Shown: positions 1 to 6,828 of the stretch, in pieces
Position numbering within the stretch: the first letter of the stretch is position 1
Layout of the letters: every line of letters starts with the position of its first letter
Source: an uncultured Clostridia bacterium
GTDB taxonomy: Bacteria; Bacillota; Clostridia; Christensenellales; Borkfalkiaceae
Direction of reading: 5' to 3'
DNA length: 14,264 nt
Assembly: GCA_944372565.1 (NCBI GenBank)
Contig: CALVZR010000044.1
Location: 1-14,264 of the forward strand
Notes under the pieces: generated by a model
What the model was told of the DNA's origin: nothing
Databases searched by the model: none
The model's input: the letters and a program-made list of their open reading frames with translations, nothing else
Translations under genes and position numbers: made by a program

Positions 1-1
1 A

Positions 2-115
2 GGGAAGAACGCAAAAGCGATACAAGAATATGTAGCAAATCAGCTAAAGACGGACAAAGAAGCAGACCAGTTGAGCATCTTTGACCCGAGAGACCCGTTG
101 ACGGGTAGCAAGTAA
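2..115 (+). CDS. C-terminal fragment of a probable IS200/IS605-family transposase (TnpA)
   Basis: An open frame enters from the left edge and ends at TAA 113-115, leaving 37 residues. The visible tail (reading AIQEYVANQL, then a charged stretch, then DQLSIFDPRDPLTGSK) resembles from memory the C-terminus of Firmicute Y1 (HUH) transposases of the IS200/IS605 group, which end in a helix of the type 'I-x-x-Y-I-x-x-Q' followed by a short 'LS...DPF.G' tail. The catalytic HUH motif and tyrosine would lie upstream of the window, so family membership is inference. Composition is AT-richer than the pur genes, which fits a foreign origin. Small hairpins follow the stop, as expected near the right end of such elements. 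A host protein with a similar tail cannot be excluded. Confidence 0.5.
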   Translation, partial: GKNAKAIQEYVANQLKTDKEADQLSIFDPRDPLTGSK

Positions 116-123
116 CCAATGCA

Positions 124-158
124 TGGCTGGCAGGCCAACCAAAGAGCGCATTTGCGCT
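124..158. repeat. Two small adjacent hairpins downstream of the transposase-like ORF
   Basis: Positions 124-141 (TGGCTGG...CCAACCA) can fold with one C-A mismatch and a 2 to 4 nt loop. Positions 145-158 form a perfect 6-bp stem, AGCGCA/TGCGCT, with a TT loop. A third, weaker stem, GGGC/GCCC with loop TAT, lies at 173-183. Such structures are usual in the untranslated 3' end of IS200/IS605 elements, but short GC stems also arise by chance, so function is uncertain. Confidence 0.35.
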
Positions 159-195
159 ACGCCAGTGAACAAGGGCTATGCCCGAAAAATAAAAA

Positions 196-214
196 CCACC
201 CGCTATGCGGGTGG
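196..214. terminator. Perfect 8-bp hairpin with A- and T-rich flanks: bidirectional terminator-like, or IS right-end hairpin
   Basis: CCACCCGC (196-203) pairs perfectly with GCGGGTGG (207-214) across a TAT loop. It is preceded by an A-rich tract (184-195) and followed by a T-rich tract (218-229). Read on the - strand it resembles a classical intrinsic terminator with an uninterrupted T-rich tail. Read on the + strand the tail starts with ATGA before the T-rich stretch, so termination would be weaker. The same structure could be the TnpA-recognised right-end hairpin of the adjacent IS. Either way it separates tnpA transcription from the purine operon. Confidence 0.6.
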
Positions 215-322
215 ATGATTATTATTTTTCCGCCGGTTTTTTGCCGCCGCCGGGCGGGCAGAAAGAGCGGAAAAGCCGGGCGGCGGACGCAGCGCGGAAG
301 AGCAGAAAAAGGAGTGAAAAAT
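215..322 (+). other. GC-rich leader upstream of purE, no recognisable riboswitch
   Basis: These 108 nt separate the hairpin from purE. They contain a direct repeat CCGCCGG (230-236 and 247-253), a T6 run after the first copy, and two competing stems. CCGCC 244-248 can pair locally with GGCGG 253-257. CCGCCGCC 244-251 can instead pair with GGCGGCGG 279-286 around a 27-nt loop. I see neither the conserved purine-riboswitch core nor a PurR-type box. The region ends in the purE ribosome binding site (AGGAG 310-314). The alternative pairings could be attenuator-like but may simply reflect GC-rich sequence. Confidence 0.4.
220..225 (+). promoter_or_regulatory. Weak candidate -10 element for the purine operon
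   Basis: TATTAT (220-225) matches the sigma-70-type -10 consensus at five of six positions and follows a TG two bases upstream. The place where a -35 would fall (about 197-202) is inside the GC-rich hairpin and shows no match. This is only the least bad candidate upstream of purE. It may be part of the hairpin's T-rich tail and nothing more. Confidence 0.15.
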
Positions 323-817
323 ATGAAAAAAGTCGGCATCGTGATGGGCAGCGACAGCGATCTGCCCGTTCTGGAAAAGGCGGCGGGCGTGCTGGAAAAA
401 TACGGCGTGCCCTTTGAAATGCACGTATATTCGGCGCACAGAACGCCCGTGCAGGCGCGCGAGTTCGCCCTGAACGCGGAGAAAAACGGGTTCGGCGCCA
501 TCATTGCGGCGGCGGGCAAAGCGGCGCACCTCGCGGGGAGCATCGCGGCGAATACCACCCTTCCCGTCATCGGCATCCCGGTGAAGTCCTCCACGCTCGA
601 CGGGCTGGACGCGCTCTTGTCCACCGTGCAGATGCCCTCGGGCATCCCCGTTGCCACCGTGGCGATCGACGGCGCGGAAAACGCCGCGCTGCTGGCGGTG
701 GAAATTCTGGCGGTTTCGGACGCGGCGCTCAGAGAAAAACTGACTGCGGCGCGCAAAGCCGCGGAGGAAAAGGTGCTCGAAAAGAACCGCGCGGTGGAAG
801 AAAAATTCAACCGTTGA
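323..817 (+). CDS. purE: N5-carboxyaminoimidazole ribonucleotide mutase / AIR carboxylase catalytic subunit (PurE)
   Basis: PurE forms CAIR, the carboxylated imidazole intermediate of purine synthesis, in the cytoplasm. The 164-residue protein has the nucleotide-binding GSDSD (9-13), the SAHRTP active-site motif (37-42, with the conserved His39) and the second loop GKAAHLAG (65-72) followed by VQMPSGIPVATVAI (102-115). Overall it is class I-like. However, the usual class I loop GGAAHLPG is altered at two positions, and the later loop (DGAENA, 116-121) is shorter than the E. coli form as I recall it. Class I enzymes normally work with PurK, which is absent here, so direct CO2 use is possible. 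The start is ATG 323 because AGGAG (310-314) lies 8 nt upstream. The frame stays open back to an ATG at 119, but that stretch crosses the hairpins and is not PurE-like. First gene of the operon. Confidence 0.96.
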   Translation: MKKVGIVMGSDSDLPVLEKAAGVLEKYGVPFEMHVYSAHRTPVQAREFALNAEKNGFGAIIAAAGKAAHLAGSIAANTTLPVIGIPVKSSTLDGLDALLSTVQMPSGIPVATVAIDGAENAALLAVEILAVSDAALREKLTAARKAAEEKVLEKNRAVEEKFNR

Positions 818-875
818 AACAAAACATCGTTATCAACTTTCGGAAAAATTCTTTATTTTTAAGGAGAAATGCAAA

Positions 876-1586
876 ATGGAAAAGACTGTTCAGCTTTACG
901 AAGGAAAGGCGAAGAAGGTTTTCGCCACCGACGATCCCGATTGCTGCATCGTGTCGTATAAAGACGACGCAACCGCGTTCAACGGGCTCAAAAAAGGCAC
1001 GATTTCGGGCAAGGGCGCGATCAACAACCGCGTGACCAACTATCTGATGAAACTTCTGGAAAAGAACGGCATCCCCACGCACTTCGTCAAGGAACTCAAC
1101 GACCGCGAAACGGTGGTGAAGAAGGTGAAGATCGTTCCCCTCGAAGTCATCGTGCGCAACATCGCGGCGGGCTCGCTTTCCAAGCGCCTGGGCGTGCCCG
1201 AAGGGACCAAGCTCGCCTCCACCGTGCTCGAATACTGCTATAAAGACGACGCGCTGGGCGATCCCATGGTCAACGAATATCATATCCTCGCTATGGGCTG
1301 GGCGACGAAAGAAGAGCTCGATCTCATCGCCTCCTACGCGCTGAAAATCAACGAGGTGCTTTCCGATTACCTCAAAGACGTGAACATCGAACTCATCGAT
1401 TTCAAACTGGAATTCGGCAAGACTTCGGACGGCAAGATCGTCCTCGCGGACGAAATTTCCCCCGATACCTGCAGGTTCTGGGACAGCGTGACCAAAGAAA
1501 AGCTGGATAAAGACCGTTTCCGCCGCGACCTCGGCGGGGTGGAAAACGCTTATCACGAAGTATTGAAACGCCTTCTGGGAGAGTAA
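876..1586 (+). CDS. purC: SAICAR synthetase (PurC)
   Basis: PurC uses ATP to join aspartate to CAIR, giving SAICAR. The 236-residue length is typical for bacterial monofunctional PurC. Visible motifs are the N-terminal YEGKAKKVF (8-16), KDDATAFN (29-36), the family signature PLEVIVRNIAAGS (88-100), and the C-terminal LIDFKLEFGK (173-182) and DEISPDTCRFWD (192-203), which form the ATP/Mg and substrate site. The start is ATG 876, with AAGGAG at 861-866 nine nt upstream. The ATG at 869 is out of frame. The 58-nt AT-richer gap after purE is the longest in the operon. I tested it for a promoter and found only weak matches. The product passes to PurB. Confidence 0.97.
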   Translation: MEKTVQLYEGKAKKVFATDDPDCCIVSYKDDATAFNGLKKGTISGKGAINNRVTNYLMKLLEKNGIPTHFVKELNDRETVVKKVKIVPLEVIVRNIAAGSLSKRLGVPEGTKLASTVLEYCYKDDALGDPMVNEYHILAMGWATKEELDLIASYALKINEVLSDYLKDVNIELIDFKLEFGKTSDGKIVLADEISPDTCRFWDSVTKEKLDKDRFRRDLGGVENAYHEVLKRLLGE

Positions 1587-1589
1587 AAC

Positions 1590-3017
1590 GTGAGAAAGAT
1601 CAACGAAGAGTGCGGCGTGTTCGGCATCTTTTCCGAAAAGAAGATCGACGTTGCGCACCTGGCATATTACGGGCTGTTCGCCCTGCAGCACAGGGGGCAG
1701 GAATCGGCGGGCATCGTCGTGAACGACGACGGCGTGTTCCGCACGCATAAGGACGACGGGCTGGTGAACGACGTGTTCACGCCCGCGGTGATGGATAAGC
1801 TCGGCGAGGGCAATATGGCAGTCGGGCACGTGCGCTACGGCACGACGGGCAGCAAGGGGCTTGCGAACGCCCAGCCCATCGTCGTGCGGCACATCAAGGG
1901 CTCTATGGCGCTGGCGCACAACGGCAACCTCGTCAATTCCTACGAACTGCGCACCATGCTCGAAGAACAGGGTTCCATTTTCCATTCCACGAGCGATACC
2001 GAAGTCATCTCCTATATGATCACAAAAGAGCGCATCAACGCCTGCTCCATCGAAGAGGCGGTGGACCGCGCGATGAAGAAAATAAAGGGCGCTTATTCGC
2101 TCGTCATCATGTCGCCGCAGAAGATGATCGCCGTGCGCGACCCCAACGGGTTCCATCCGCTCTGCTACGGGCGGCGCAAGGACGGCGCATACGTCATCGC
2201 CTCCGAAACGTGCGCGCTCGACGCCGTGGGGGCGAAGTTCGTGCGGGACGTGCTCCCCGGCGAAATGGTGGTGTTCACCAAGGGCGGCGTGCTCTCGGTG
2301 AAGGATAACTGCGGCACGGCAAAGCCCTCGATGTGCATTTTCGAATACATCTATTTCGCCCGCCCGGATTCCATGCTGGACGGCTGTTCGGTGCACGAGG
2401 CGCGCATCCGCGCGGGGGAATTCCTCGCGGAAGATTACAAGGTGAACGCGGATATCGTGATCGGCGTGCCCGACAGCGGCATAGACGCCGCCATCGGCTA
2501 TTCGAGAAGATCGGGCGTCACCTACGGCGTGGGGCTCATCAAAAACAAATATATCGGCAGGACGTTCATCGCCCCCGGGCAGAAATCGAGGGAAAACCTC
2601 GTGCGCATCAAGCTCAATGCGGTGCCCTCCACGGTCAAGGGGAAGAAAGTCATTATGGTGGACGATTCCATCGTGCGCGGCACGACGAGCGCGCCCATCG
2701 TGAAACTGCTGCGCGACGCGGGCGCCAAGGAAGTGCATATGATGGTCGCCGCGCCCCCCTTCCTCAACCCCTGCTATTACGGCACGGATATCGACAGCAA
2801 GGAAAATCTCATCGCCTGCAAGCACACGGTGGAGGAGATCGCGAAGATCATCGGCGTGGATTCGCTGGGCTATCTGAACCCCAAATATCTCAGATACCTC
2901 GCGGGGGACGGCACGAAAGGGTTCTGCACGGCGTGTTTCGACGGCGCATATCCCACAGAGGTCCCCGAAAAGATCTACAAGAACAAATTTGAAAGCAAGA
3001 TCGCGGATAAGGAGTGA
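1590..3017 (+). CDS. purF: Amidophosphoribosyltransferase, Fe-S cluster type (PurF)
   Basis: PurF makes phosphoribosylamine from PRPP and glutamine, the first committed step, and in the family is feedback-inhibited by purine nucleotides. The 475-residue protein begins MRKINEE then CGVFGIFS. By homology with Bacillus PurF, a 7-residue propeptide should be removed to expose Cys8 as the Ntn glutaminase nucleophile. The glutaminase part spans about 8-240 (ALQHRGQESAGI 31-42, HNGNLVN 110-116). The phosphoribosyltransferase part carries the PRPP loop VIMVDDSIVRGTTS (354-367). Cys249, Cys395, Cys446 and Cys449 line up with the four [4Fe-4S] ligands of B. subtilis PurF, so the enzyme is probably oxygen-sensitive. 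The start is GTG 1590, three nt after the purC stop, with GGGAG at 1577-1581 inside the end of purC. Confidence 0.97.
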   Translation: MRKINEECGVFGIFSEKKIDVAHLAYYGLFALQHRGQESAGIVVNDDGVFRTHKDDGLVNDVFTPAVMDKLGEGNMAVGHVRYGTTGSKGLANAQPIVVRHIKGSMALAHNGNLVNSYELRTMLEEQGSIFHSTSDTEVISYMITKERINACSIEEAVDRAMKKIKGAYSLVIMSPQKMIAVRDPNGFHPLCYGRRKDGAYVIASETCALDAVGAKFVRDVLPGEMVVFTKGGVLSVKDNCGTAKPSMCIFEYIYFARPDSMLDGCSVHEARIRAGEFLAEDYKVNADIVIGVPDSGIDAAIGYSRRSGVTYGVGLIKNKYIGRTFIAPGQKSRENLVRIKLNAVPSTVKGKKVIMVDDSIVRGTTSAPIVKLLRDAGAKEVHMMVAAPPFLNPCYYGTDIDSKENLIACKHTVEEIAKIIGVDSLGYLNPKYLRYLAGDGTKGFCTACFDGAYPTEVPEKIYKNKFESKIADKE

Positions 3018-3019
3018 GT

Positions 3020-4057
3020 ATGGAAAAGAGTTTCAGCGAAAGCTACAAAGCGGCGGGCGTGGACATCACCGCCGGCTATAAGGCGGTGGAACTGATGAAG
3101 CGCCACGTTTCCCGCACGCTCACCGAGGGCGTCGTTTCGGACATCGGCGGATTCGGCGGACTGTTCGCGCCCGACCTTTCGGGGATGAAACAGCCCGTGC
3201 TCGTGAGCGGCACGGACGGCGTGGGCACAAAACTCAAACTCGCTTTCCTCATGGACAAGCACGATACCGTGGGCATCGACTGCGTGGCGATGTGCGTGAA
3301 CGACGTGATCTGCTGCGGCGCGCGCCCGCTCTTTTTCCTCGATTATATCGCCGTGGGCAAAAACGTGCCCGAAAAGGTGGCGGACATCGTGAAGGGCGTG
3401 GCGGAGGGCTGCGTGCAGTCGGGCAGCGCGCTCATCGGCGGGGAAACGGCGGAGATGCCGGGATTTTACCCCGAAGACGAATACGACCTCGCGGGATTTT
3501 CCGTGGGCATCGTGGATAAATCGAAAATCCTCGACAAAACGAGGATAGAAGAGGGGGACGCGCTCGTGGCGCTGCCCTCTTCGGGCGTGCATTCCAACGG
3601 CTTTTCGCTCGTGCGCAAGGTGTTCGGCATCGAGCGCGCGGACCTGAAAAAGCCGCTCGCGGAGCTGGGCGGAAAGTCCTTGGGCGAAACACTGCTCGCG
3701 CCCACCAGAATTTATGTGAAACCCATGCTGAAACTCTTCGCGGAGGCGGACGTGAAGTCCGTTTCCCACATCACGGGCGGCGGGTTTTACGAAAACATTC
3801 CGCGCAGCCTGCCCGCGGGCTTTGCCGCGAAGATCTGCAAGGACACGGTGAAAACGCCGCCCATCTTCCGCCTGATTCAAAAGGAAGGCGGCATTTCGGA
3901 GCGCGATATGTTCAACACCTTCAATATGGGCGTGGGGATGGTGGCCGTCGTGGCGAAAAAGGACGCCGAAAAGGCGGTTTCCGTGCTGCGCGCGGCGGGC
4001 GAGGACGCCTACGTTCTCGGCGAGATCGTGAAAGGGGACGGCGTGATCTTATGCTGA
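3020..4057 (+). CDS. purM: Phosphoribosylformylglycinamidine cyclo-ligase / AIR synthetase (PurM)
   Basis: PurM closes FGAM with ATP to give aminoimidazole ribonucleotide (AIR), acting on the product of PurL, with which it shares a fold. The 345-residue length is normal. Motifs in order are DGVGTKLKLAF (66-76), CVNDVICCGARPLFFLDY (92-109), GGETAEMPG (140-148), SSGVHSNGFSLVR (187-199), HITGGGFYENIPR (250-262) and FNTFNMGVGM (298-307). I chose ATG 3020 because AAGGAG (3009-3014) lies 5 nt upstream. The in-frame GTG at 3014 would overlap that binding site. The gene starts 2 nt after the purF stop, and its stop TGA (4055-4057) lies inside the start of purN. Confidence 0.96.
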   Translation: MEKSFSESYKAAGVDITAGYKAVELMKRHVSRTLTEGVVSDIGGFGGLFAPDLSGMKQPVLVSGTDGVGTKLKLAFLMDKHDTVGIDCVAMCVNDVICCGARPLFFLDYIAVGKNVPEKVADIVKGVAEGCVQSGSALIGGETAEMPGFYPEDEYDLAGFSVGIVDKSKILDKTRIEEGDALVALPSSGVHSNGFSLVRKVFGIERADLKKPLAELGGKSLGETLLAPTRIYVKPMLKLFAEADVKSVSHITGGGFYENIPRSLPAGFAAKICKDTVKTPPIFRLIQKEGGISERDMFNTFNMGVGMVAVVAKKDAEKAVSVLRAAGEDAYVLGEIVKGDGVILC

Positions 4058-4665
4058 ACCCCGTAAAGACGGCGGTGTTCGTTTCGGGCGGCGGCACCAA
4101 TTTGCAGGCCCTTTTAGACGCGCGTGCCGCGGGAAAGCTCGGCAGCGCGGACATCGCGCTCGTCGTGGCGGATAAGGAAACGGCTTTCGCCCTCGAACGG
4201 GCGAAAAAGGCGGGCGTGGAGACCGAAGTCGTCGTGCGGAAGGGCAAAACGCAGGAGGAATTCGAGGCGGGGCTGATTGCCGCGCTCGAAAGAAAGGGAA
4301 TCGGCCTCATCGTGCTCGCGGGATTTATGTGCATTTTAAGCGGAAATTTCACGAAACGGTACGAAAACCGCATTCTGAACGTGCACCCCTCGCTCATCCC
4401 GTCGTTCTGCGGCAAGGGCTATTACGGGCTGAAAGTGCACGAGGCGGCGCTCGCCTACGGCGTGAAGGTGACGGGCGCGACGGTGCATTTCGTGAACGAA
4501 GTGCCGGACGGCGGGAAGATCATTTTGCAAAAGGCCGTGAACGTGGAGGAGGGCGATACCCCCGAAACGCTGCAGCGGCGCGTGATGGAACAGGCGGAGT
4601 GGAAAATTCTGCCCGCCGCCGTGGAAAAGGTGGCGGAACAAATCGCAAAGGAAAAGGACGTATGA
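4051..4665 (+). CDS. purN: Phosphoribosylglycinamide formyltransferase, 10-formyl-THF dependent (PurN)
   Basis: PurN transfers a formyl group from 10-formyltetrahydrofolate to GAR, giving FGAR. The 204-residue protein has the N-terminal loop VSGGGTNLQALLDA (11-24), the folate-site segment VLAGFMCILS (88-97), and the catalytic residues Asn110 and His112 in NVHPSLIP and Asp153 in VPDGG, matching E. coli N106, H108 and D144. The stretch SFCGKGYYGLKVHEAAL (118-134) takes the place of the PGLHTHRQAL-type loop of E. coli and is, as I recall, usual in clostridial PurN. ATG 4051 overlaps the purM stop by 7 nt, which suggests translational coupling. The formyl donor is likely made by the Fhs encoded at the end of the same operon. 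Confidence 0.96.
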   Translation: MLNPVKTAVFVSGGGTNLQALLDARAAGKLGSADIALVVADKETAFALERAKKAGVETEVVVRKGKTQEEFEAGLIAALERKGIGLIVLAGFMCILSGNFTKRYENRILNVHPSLIPSFCGKGYYGLKVHEAALAYGVKVTGATVHFVNEVPDGGKIILQKAVNVEEGDTPETLQRRVMEQAEWKILPAAVEKVAEQIAKEKDV

Positions 4666-5390
4666 GCATCTATAAGATAAATCGGATCGGAGAAATTCTC
4701 AAAGACAACGAATACGTGGGCAGGGGCATCATTACGGGGCTTTCCGCCGACGCAAAGAAGGCGGCGTTCGCCTACTTCATTATGGGCAGGAGCGCCAACA
4801 GCCGCAACCGCATTTTCGAGGAAAAGGGGGAAGACGTGATCATCTATCCCTACGACGCGTCCAAGGTGGAGGACCCCTCTCTCATCATCTATTCGCCCGT
4901 GCGCAAAGCGGGAAAGCGGGTGGTGGTGACCAACGGCGACCAGACGGACACGGTGTGCGACTTCCTCGCCGCGGGCAAGACGTTTGAAGAGGCGCTCGAA
5001 ACGCGCTGTTTCGAGCCGGACGCGCCCAACTTCACCCCCCGCATCAGCGCGCTCCTCGATGTTACGGACGGCTATACCTATAAACAGAGCATTTTAAAGA
5101 GCGGGGACGAAGATGGGAGCGTGTGCAACCGCTATACCTTTTCGTATGCGCCCGTCGCGGGGCTGGGGCATTTCATCCACACCTACAACGAAAACGGCAA
5201 CCCCATTCCCACGTTCACGGGGGAACCCGAACGGGTGAAAATTCCCGATTCCCCGCAGGATTTCGCAAAGGAGATCTGGGAAAACCTCAACGAAGAAAAC
5301 AAAATTTCGCTTTACGTGCGCTATATCGGCATTGCGGACGGCAGGAGCGAAAGCGTTCTTATCAATAAATATCGGAAGGCGGAGAAATAA
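4662..5390 (+). CDS. purO: IMP cyclohydrolase, archaeal PurO-type (monofunctional)
   Basis: This 242-residue protein resembles the PurO family first known from methanogens, which closes FAICAR to IMP, the last step of the pathway, and has an Ntn-hydrolase-like fold unrelated to the PurH cyclohydrolase domain. Features supporting this are YVGRGIITG near the N-terminus (18-26), the conserved stretch GRSANSRNR (42-50), VTNGDQTD (89-96), EPDAPNFTPRIS (118-129) and AGLGHFIHTY (166-175). It is somewhat longer than archaeal PurO (about 200 residues). The start is ATG 4662, in a 4-nt ATGA overlap with the purN stop. The frame stays open upstream to 4329, but that part is purN read in another frame. 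Context is strong: no PurH cyclohydrolase domain is present, while a standalone transformylase lies two genes downstream. I am sure of the family by motif and context, less so of per-residue catalysis. Confidence 0.88.
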   Translation: MSIYKINRIGEILKDNEYVGRGIITGLSADAKKAAFAYFIMGRSANSRNRIFEEKGEDVIIYPYDASKVEDPSLIIYSPVRKAGKRVVVTNGDQTDTVCDFLAAGKTFEEALETRCFEPDAPNFTPRISALLDVTDGYTYKQSILKSGDEDGSVCNRYTFSYAPVAGLGHFIHTYNENGNPIPTFTGEPERVKIPDSPQDFAKEIWENLNEENKISLYVRYIGIADGRSESVLINKYRKAEK

Positions 5391-6824
5391 ATGGAGAACA
5401 AGGAAAAGTATATCAGCCCGTTTTCCGCGCGGTACGCTTCCGAGGAGATGCAGCATATCTTTTCGGAAAGTTTCAAGTTCAGAACGTGGCGGAAACTGTG
5501 GATCGCCCTCGCAAAGGCGGAAAAAAAACTGGGGCTGGACATCACGGACGAACAGATCGCGGAACTCGAGGCGCATAAGGACGATATCAACTACGAAGTC
5601 GCCGAGGCGCGCGAAAAACTCGTGCGGCACGACGTGATGAGCCACGTTTACGCCTACGGGCAGCAGTGCCCGAAAGCTGCGGGCATCATCCACCTCGGCG
5701 CCACGAGTTGCTACGTGGGGGACAATACCGACGTGATCATTCTGCGGGAGGCTTCCCGCATCGTGCTCGAAAAGTGCGCGCAGGTGCTCAAAAACCTTTC
5801 GGATTTTTCGCTGAAATACAAGGCAGTGCCCTGCCTCGCCTATACGCACCTGCAGCCCGCGCAGCTCACCACCGTGGGCAAGCGCGCCACGCTCTGGGCG
5901 TACGAACTTTCCATGGACGTGGAGGAACTGGAATTCCGTCTGGAAAAACTGCTCCTGCTCGGCTCCAAGGGCACCACGGGCACGCAGGCGAGTTTTATGG
6001 AACTCTTCGACGGCGACGAGAAAAAAGTGCTCGCGCTGGAAGACGAAATCGCAAAGGAAATGGGCTTTCCCGGCAGCGTTCCCGTTTCGGGGCAGACGTA
6101 TTCGCGCAAAGTGGACGCCTATTTCCTCTCCGCCCTTTCGGGCATCGCGCAGAGCGCGTATAAATTCGCAAACGATCTGCGCATTCTGCAATCCTTCGAG
6201 GAAGTGGAAGAGCCGTTTGAAAAGAATCAGATCGGTTCCTCCGCAATGCCCTACAAGCGCAATCCCATGCGGTGCGAACGCATCTCGGCGCTGGCGCGGT
6301 ACGTCATCGCGGATTCGCTCAATCCCGCGTTCACCGCGGGCACGCAGTGGTTCGAGCGCACGCTGGACGATTCGGCGAACAAGCGCCTTTCGGTGGCGGA
6401 GGCTTTCCTCGCGGTCGATTCCATTCTCAATATCTACATCAACGTAACGGCAAACCTCGTCGTTTACGAAAAGGTCATCGCCCGCCGCGTGATGGAAAAA
6501 CTGCCCTTTATGGCGACCGAAAACATTCTGATGAAGTCGGTGAAAAACGGGGGGAACAGGCAGGAACTGCACGAGCGGCTGCGCGTGCATTCGCACGCCG
6601 CGGCGGCGAAAGTCAAGCTCGAAGGCGGGAAAAACGATCTGATCGAGCGGGTGGAAAACGACCCCGCTTTCCCCGTCACGCGGGAGGAGATCGAGAGCGA
6701 ACTCGACCCCAAACTCTATATCGGCAGGTGCGTTTCGCAGGTGGAAAACTTCAACGAAACGGTGATCGCGCCCATACTCGAAAAATATCACAACGCGGAG
6801 ATCAAAACCGATCTGAAGGTGTAA
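5391..6824 (+). CDS. purB: Adenylosuccinate lyase (PurB), eukaryote-like subfamily
   Basis: PurB removes fumarate from SAICAR to give AICAR, and from adenylosuccinate to give AMP. The 477-residue protein has the fumarase-superfamily regions HLGATSCYVGDNTD (101-114), THLQPAQLTTVGKR (152-165, with the likely acid His153) and the signature GSSAMPYKRNP (282-292), whose serine is the likely catalytic base. It is longer than Bacillus PurB (about 430). Segments such as QWFERTLDDSAN and LPFMATENI match human ADSL closely from memory, placing it with the eukaryote-like lyases. The ATG directly abuts the preceding stop (TAA 5388-5390), with GGAG at 5381-5384. It lies between the two genes that together replace purH, and makes the substrate of the next gene's product. 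Confidence 0.96.
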   Translation: MENKEKYISPFSARYASEEMQHIFSESFKFRTWRKLWIALAKAEKKLGLDITDEQIAELEAHKDDINYEVAEAREKLVRHDVMSHVYAYGQQCPKAAGIIHLGATSCYVGDNTDVIILREASRIVLEKCAQVLKNLSDFSLKYKAVPCLAYTHLQPAQLTTVGKRATLWAYELSMDVEELEFRLEKLLLLGSKGTTGTQASFMELFDGDEKKVLALEDEIAKEMGFPGSVPVSGQTYSRKVDAYFLSALSGIAQSAYKFANDLRILQSFEEVEEPFEKNQIGSSAMPYKRNPMRCERISALARYVIADSLNPAFTAGTQWFERTLDDSANKRLSVAEAFLAVDSILNIYINVTANLVVYEKVIARRVMEKLPFMATENILMKSVKNGGNRQELHERLRVHSHAAAAKVKLEGGKNDLIERVENDPAFPVTREEIESELDPKLYIGRCVSQVENFNETVIAPILEKYHNAEIKTDLKV

Positions 6825-6828
6825 AACT

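Larger units (their letters stand above)
1..229 (+). mobile_element. Probable right end of an IS200/IS605-like insertion sequence (partial)
   Basis: This combines the transposase-like tail (2-115) with the hairpin-bearing non-coding stretch after it. IS200/IS605 elements lack terminal inverted repeats and instead carry subterminal hairpins recognised by TnpA. A perfect 8-bp stem lies at 196-214, with smaller ones at 124-141, 145-158 and 173-183. The true right boundary cannot be seen here. I place it after the main hairpin, within the AT-rich 215-229 stretch, as an estimate. The left part lies outside the window. Confidence 0.4.

Noticed and set aside
81..126. TTGACC (81-86) and TTGACG (98-103) as -35 boxes for the operon
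   Set aside because: Neither has a -10-like hexamer at 16-18 nt, and both lie inside the transposase-like ORF.
119..322. In-frame upstream extension of purE starting at ATG 119
   Set aside because: The 68 extra residues are encoded by the hairpin-rich non-coding stretch and resemble nothing in PurE. The strong ribosome binding site at 310-314 fits ATG 323.
215..322. Purine or other riboswitch in the purE leader
   Set aside because: The leader is short, and I could not find the conserved core and three-way junction of a purine riboswitch or any other aptamer I know.
830..857. Possible internal promoter between purE and purC (TTATCA, 16 nt, TTTATT)
   Set aside because: Each box matches only four of six positions, and the implied transcript start would fall in or after the purC ribosome site. 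More likely it is just an AT-rich spacer.
807..2825. A 672-codon open frame on the - strand, antisense to purC and purF
   Set aside because: It mirrors purC/purF codons. GC-rich genes that rarely use TTA, CTA and TCA leave the opposite strand free of stops. The translated product is rich in His, Arg, Asp and Val with no recognisable domain, and the + strand genes have full family motifs.
3014..3019. GTG 3014 as the purM start
   Set aside because: It overlaps the AAGGAG ribosome site itself. ATG 3020 has correct spacing and gives a normal PurM N-terminus.
4329..4661. In-frame upstream extension of the PurO gene into purN
   Set aside because: The extra region is purN read in another frame and is Arg/Gly-rich. 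ATG 4662 gives a protein that begins like the family and overlaps the purN stop in the usual ATGA manner.
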